Source: Chara braunii (Eukaryota; Streptophyta; Charophyceae; Charales; Characeae). Taken from it: DNA of 31,281 nt. Location: assembly GCA_003427395.1 (NCBI GenBank), contig BFEA01000157.1, positions 2,445,638 through 2,476,918 of the forward strand, given 5' to 3'. Positions 29,555 through 31,281 of this stretch are shown here, one piece after another. The notes below the pieces were generated by a model. The model searched no databases, was not told the origin of the DNA, and saw nothing but the letters and a program-made list of their open reading frames with translations. Position 1 is the stretch's first letter. Each line of letters opens with the position of its first letter. The position numbers were made by a program, and so were the translations under genes.

Positions 29555-30229
29555 TCAGTCTCTCTCAATCTCTCTTTTCACTGATTTTCTCTGGTGTCGT
29601 GACCCACGCCCACGTACAATCTGGGACTGAGGCTTCGTGACAAAATGCCACCTGTAGCCAGCAAGCTCTGAGCATGACCATCCAAGGCACATGACACGGT
29701 AGTTAACCATGGAGCAAAACTCCTCCCGCAAAGTAGGCAGTCCGTCCACTGAAAAAACCCCTCGTCTGAGATAGGGATACTCGGTGGACTCGGTCAGTGC
29801 CTCAATGTCGATTACTGCTGGAGAGATGTACCTCTTTGCCAAACCAATCACTTCCAGCCAACTCGTGCCATCAGTGAGAAGAGAAGGGACTGGAGGCCTA
29901 GGATAGTCAGTATAAAGCATCGGCCCGAAGCTGAGGATCAACGTAGTGCCACTCTCATCGAGCTCCCTCTCTCTCTGCTCAAGGTATTCGGTGGCTGAGA
30001 TCCAGACTGGATCGAAAAGTTCATGAGCCTCCTTGCCCTTCTTCAGATAGGGCCTCAAATCATGGATAGTGCCATCAACAAAACTGGTCTGGACAATGAA
30101 GATTGACAGATCTCCCTGTCTGAAACCAATGACACTAACATATTGATAATGGAATGCCTCCTTGCATGAGAACCGATTGAGGCTGACCAGCACTGACTCA
30201 TTGACCGGTGTAGACTGAACTGTGCTCAT
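29555..30229 (-). CDS. LTR-encoded accessory protein A (224 aa), intact
   Basis: This frame lies wholly inside the 5' LTR. It starts at ATG 30229 (MSTVQST) and ends at TGA 29555. Residues 26-36 (FHYQYVSVIGF) and 40-50 look like strands. FVDGTIHDLRPYL (50-62) matches the YDxRxYV block of copies B to D. A charged helix (VWISATEYLEQRERELDESG, 75-94) follows, then a strand and SWLEVIGLAKRY. This is the same order as in copies C and D, so A is a paralogue. A C-terminal extension of about 85 residues ends in a strongly basic tail (RGRGSRHQRKSVKREIERD), suggestive of nucleic-acid binding or nuclear import. Position upstream of the TATA-like box places it in U3 under that model. Confidence 0.75.
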   Translation of the reverse strand: MSTVQSTPVNESVLVSLNRFSCKEAFHYQYVSVIGFRQGDLSIFIVQTSFVDGTIHDLRPYLKKGKEAHELFDPVWISATEYLEQRERELDESGTTLILSFGPMLYTDYPRPPVPSLLTDGTSWLEVIGLAKRYISPAVIDIEALTESTEYPYLRRGVFSVDGLPTLREEFCSMVNYRVMCLGWSCSELAGYRWHFVTKPQSQIVRGRGSRHQRKSVKREIERD

Positions 30230-30291
30230 GAGTATCCTTGTCAGTACAAGCTGATCAGACGGTCTCGGGGAACAGATTACCAAACTGATTA

Positions 30292-30383
30292 CTGTTTTGA
30301 GAAATGATTGATCGCTGCCCTGATAATTGACTGATCGTTGTTCTCAGAATTGACTGATCGCAGTTTCTAGAATTGACTGATCG
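30292..30383 (-). repeat. 23-bp leader repeat in the 5' LTR (x4)
   Basis: TGACTGATCG-type units end at 30314, 30337, 30360 and 30383, exactly 23 bp apart. They mirror the array at 16204-16295 in the inverted LTR. They lie 60-150 bp upstream of the start codon of protein A. Confidence 0.8.
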
Positions 30384-30937
30384 CTGTTCCGAGTTCTAAC
30401 CGAATGATTGCTACCTGATTGTTTACTGATTACCTGCAGCTCTGAAAAGTGACCTGATTCACCACTTGTTGAACACTGATTAAAAGCTTGCAGGACACTG
30501 GTTGCTGAAAACTAATCAAATGATTGTTGAGCACCGATTGCTGAGAACTATTTTACCGGACGGGTTGCTGATCTAATTACCGGTCTGATCACCGATCTGA
30601 TTGCAAATCTGATTGCTGGTCTCGTTGCTGTTTCCAATTGTCGTCCCTGACTGCTGTTTCTTATCGTTGTTTCTGTTTGCTGTTCCTGATTGCTGAACAC
30701 AACTGATAACTACTGACTGAGAAGCTGAATACTACTAAATTTTGCCTGGTTGAAAACAGAATATCGCTGACTGAGCCAATCTTTTGTTCACCAGTGGATA
30801 TCTGCTGCCGCTCAAACTGATTGTTTGCTGGTTAAGCACGGATTAGATAGTAGTAAAACTGTTGTTGAATGTTGTGCTGAGTAGTGTTCTGAATGTTAGT
30901 CTCGACCTAGTCCTAGTTTTGATTGGTAGGGAAAGCA

Positions 30938-31281
30938 CCGAAGGTACTGGGCCAGTACCAATCAGTCAGGCAGGCAATCAATAGCCATCCGGTTTGCGTG
31001 ACCAAGCAGTGGTAGCGAACAACGACAAGAGATAGAGGAAGAGAAGAGAAGGCAATAAACGAACAAGAAGAGATCGGAGACAGACGAAAGGAGGAGAGCA
31101 AAGCAGACGCAAGGAGGCCGATGCAAGGGGAGATTAGAGAAAAAGAAAGACAAGATTCACACATGCACAACTCTTAAAGCGTGAAGGATCGGAAATTCGA
31201 TAAAAAATGAGTGATGGTCCAAATTTTCGACGCGGACGTCCCTACGCCGTGTTTCGGCTGCTTCCGCACACAGCCATCATC
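30938..31281. other. Flank beyond the 5' LTR, no gene recognised
   Basis: Purine-rich on the plus strand (GAGAGAAGAGAAGG-type). It has no similarity to the flank of the inverted LTR. Overlapping minus frames are S/L/F-rich low complexity. Confidence 0.5.

Larger units (their letters stand above)
20503..30937 (-). mobile_element. Ty3/Gypsy LTR retrotransposon, 5' LTR to integrase, decayed
   Basis: In minus-strand order the element has a 5' LTR, a tRNA-Asp-type PBS, a leader with six paralogous accessory frames, gag with a zinc knuckle, aspartic protease, a -1 frameshift cassette, reverse transcriptase, RNase H and integrase with a GPY/F module. The PR-RT-RH-IN order defines Ty3/Gypsy. There is no chromodomain after the GPY/F module and no env-like frame. 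At least ten stops or frameshifts are scattered through gag-pol. The 3' noncoding part and 3' LTR are not identified: 18448-20500 may be part of the element, and the only other LTR is inverted at 15650-17500. Total length visible is about 10.4 kb. Confidence 0.9.
29086..30937 (-). repeat. 5' LTR of the Ty3/Gypsy element (1852 bp)
   Basis: Read on the minus strand it begins TGCTTTCCC (30937) and ends GTGCGACA (29086), just before the PBS. The inverted copy at 15650-17500 has equal length within one base, which confirms both ends. In element order it holds a CAATCAG/CAGCAA-rich leader-like stretch, a 23-bp x4 repeat, a 224-codon ORF, a TATA-like/AATAAA-like box (29272-29280) and a short terminal segment with a hairpin. 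The outer flanking 5-mer is TTCGG on the minus strand; its partner at the other end of the element is not found. Confidence 0.9.

Overview
This is eukaryotic, repeat-dense DNA, most likely from a land plant or a related green (streptophyte) alga. The best clue is a retrotransposon primer-binding site at 29064-29081 (minus strand). It matches, over 18 nt, the 3' end of plant tRNA-Asp(GUC) as I remember it. There are no bacterial-style operons, Shine-Dalgarno sites or CRISPR arrays. I find no convincing single-copy host gene. An assembly gap (Ns at 17608-18357) lies inside a CA/TA microsatellite, so the order and orientation of the two halves is not guaranteed.

Left half (1-15.6 kb): homopolymer tracts, two of them bounded by short direct repeats; a tRNA-like pol III unit; a cluster of TTAA-flanked palindromic mini-elements (1.76-2.47 kb); small tandem repeats; a decayed LINE on the minus strand (about 4.3-6.7 kb); two unrecognised ORFs (8495-8965 minus, 11234-11755 plus); and an 81-bp satellite built from three 27-bp subunits (13131-13450).

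Right half (15.65-30.94 kb): a Ty3/Gypsy LTR retrotransposon on the minus strand. Its 5' LTR is 29086-30937 (1852 bp, TG...CA). It is followed by the PBS, a leader packed with accessory ORFs, then gag, protease, RT, RNase H and a GPY/F-type integrase ending at 20503. Several stops and frameshifts show that this copy is dead. A second LTR of 1851 bp lies in the opposite orientation at 15650-17500. No same-orientation 3' LTR is visible; it is lost, rearranged, or in the gap.

The most unusual feature is a family of paralogous small proteins. One member (224 aa, intact) lies inside the LTR, upstream of a TATA-like box near the LTR end. Up to six further diverged copies (B to G) run head-to-tail between the PBS and gag, with touching or overlapping junctions (TGATG; TAA-ACA-ATG; a -1 overlap). 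I do not recognise this protein family. A second notable feature is a textbook -1 frameshift cassette between protease and RT: slippery TTTTTTA, an 8-nt spacer and a 10-bp stem. It leads exactly into the RT frame. Together these suggest an element that used compact multi-ORF coding and carried an LTR-encoded accessory protein, comparable in position only to retroviral U3-encoded genes.
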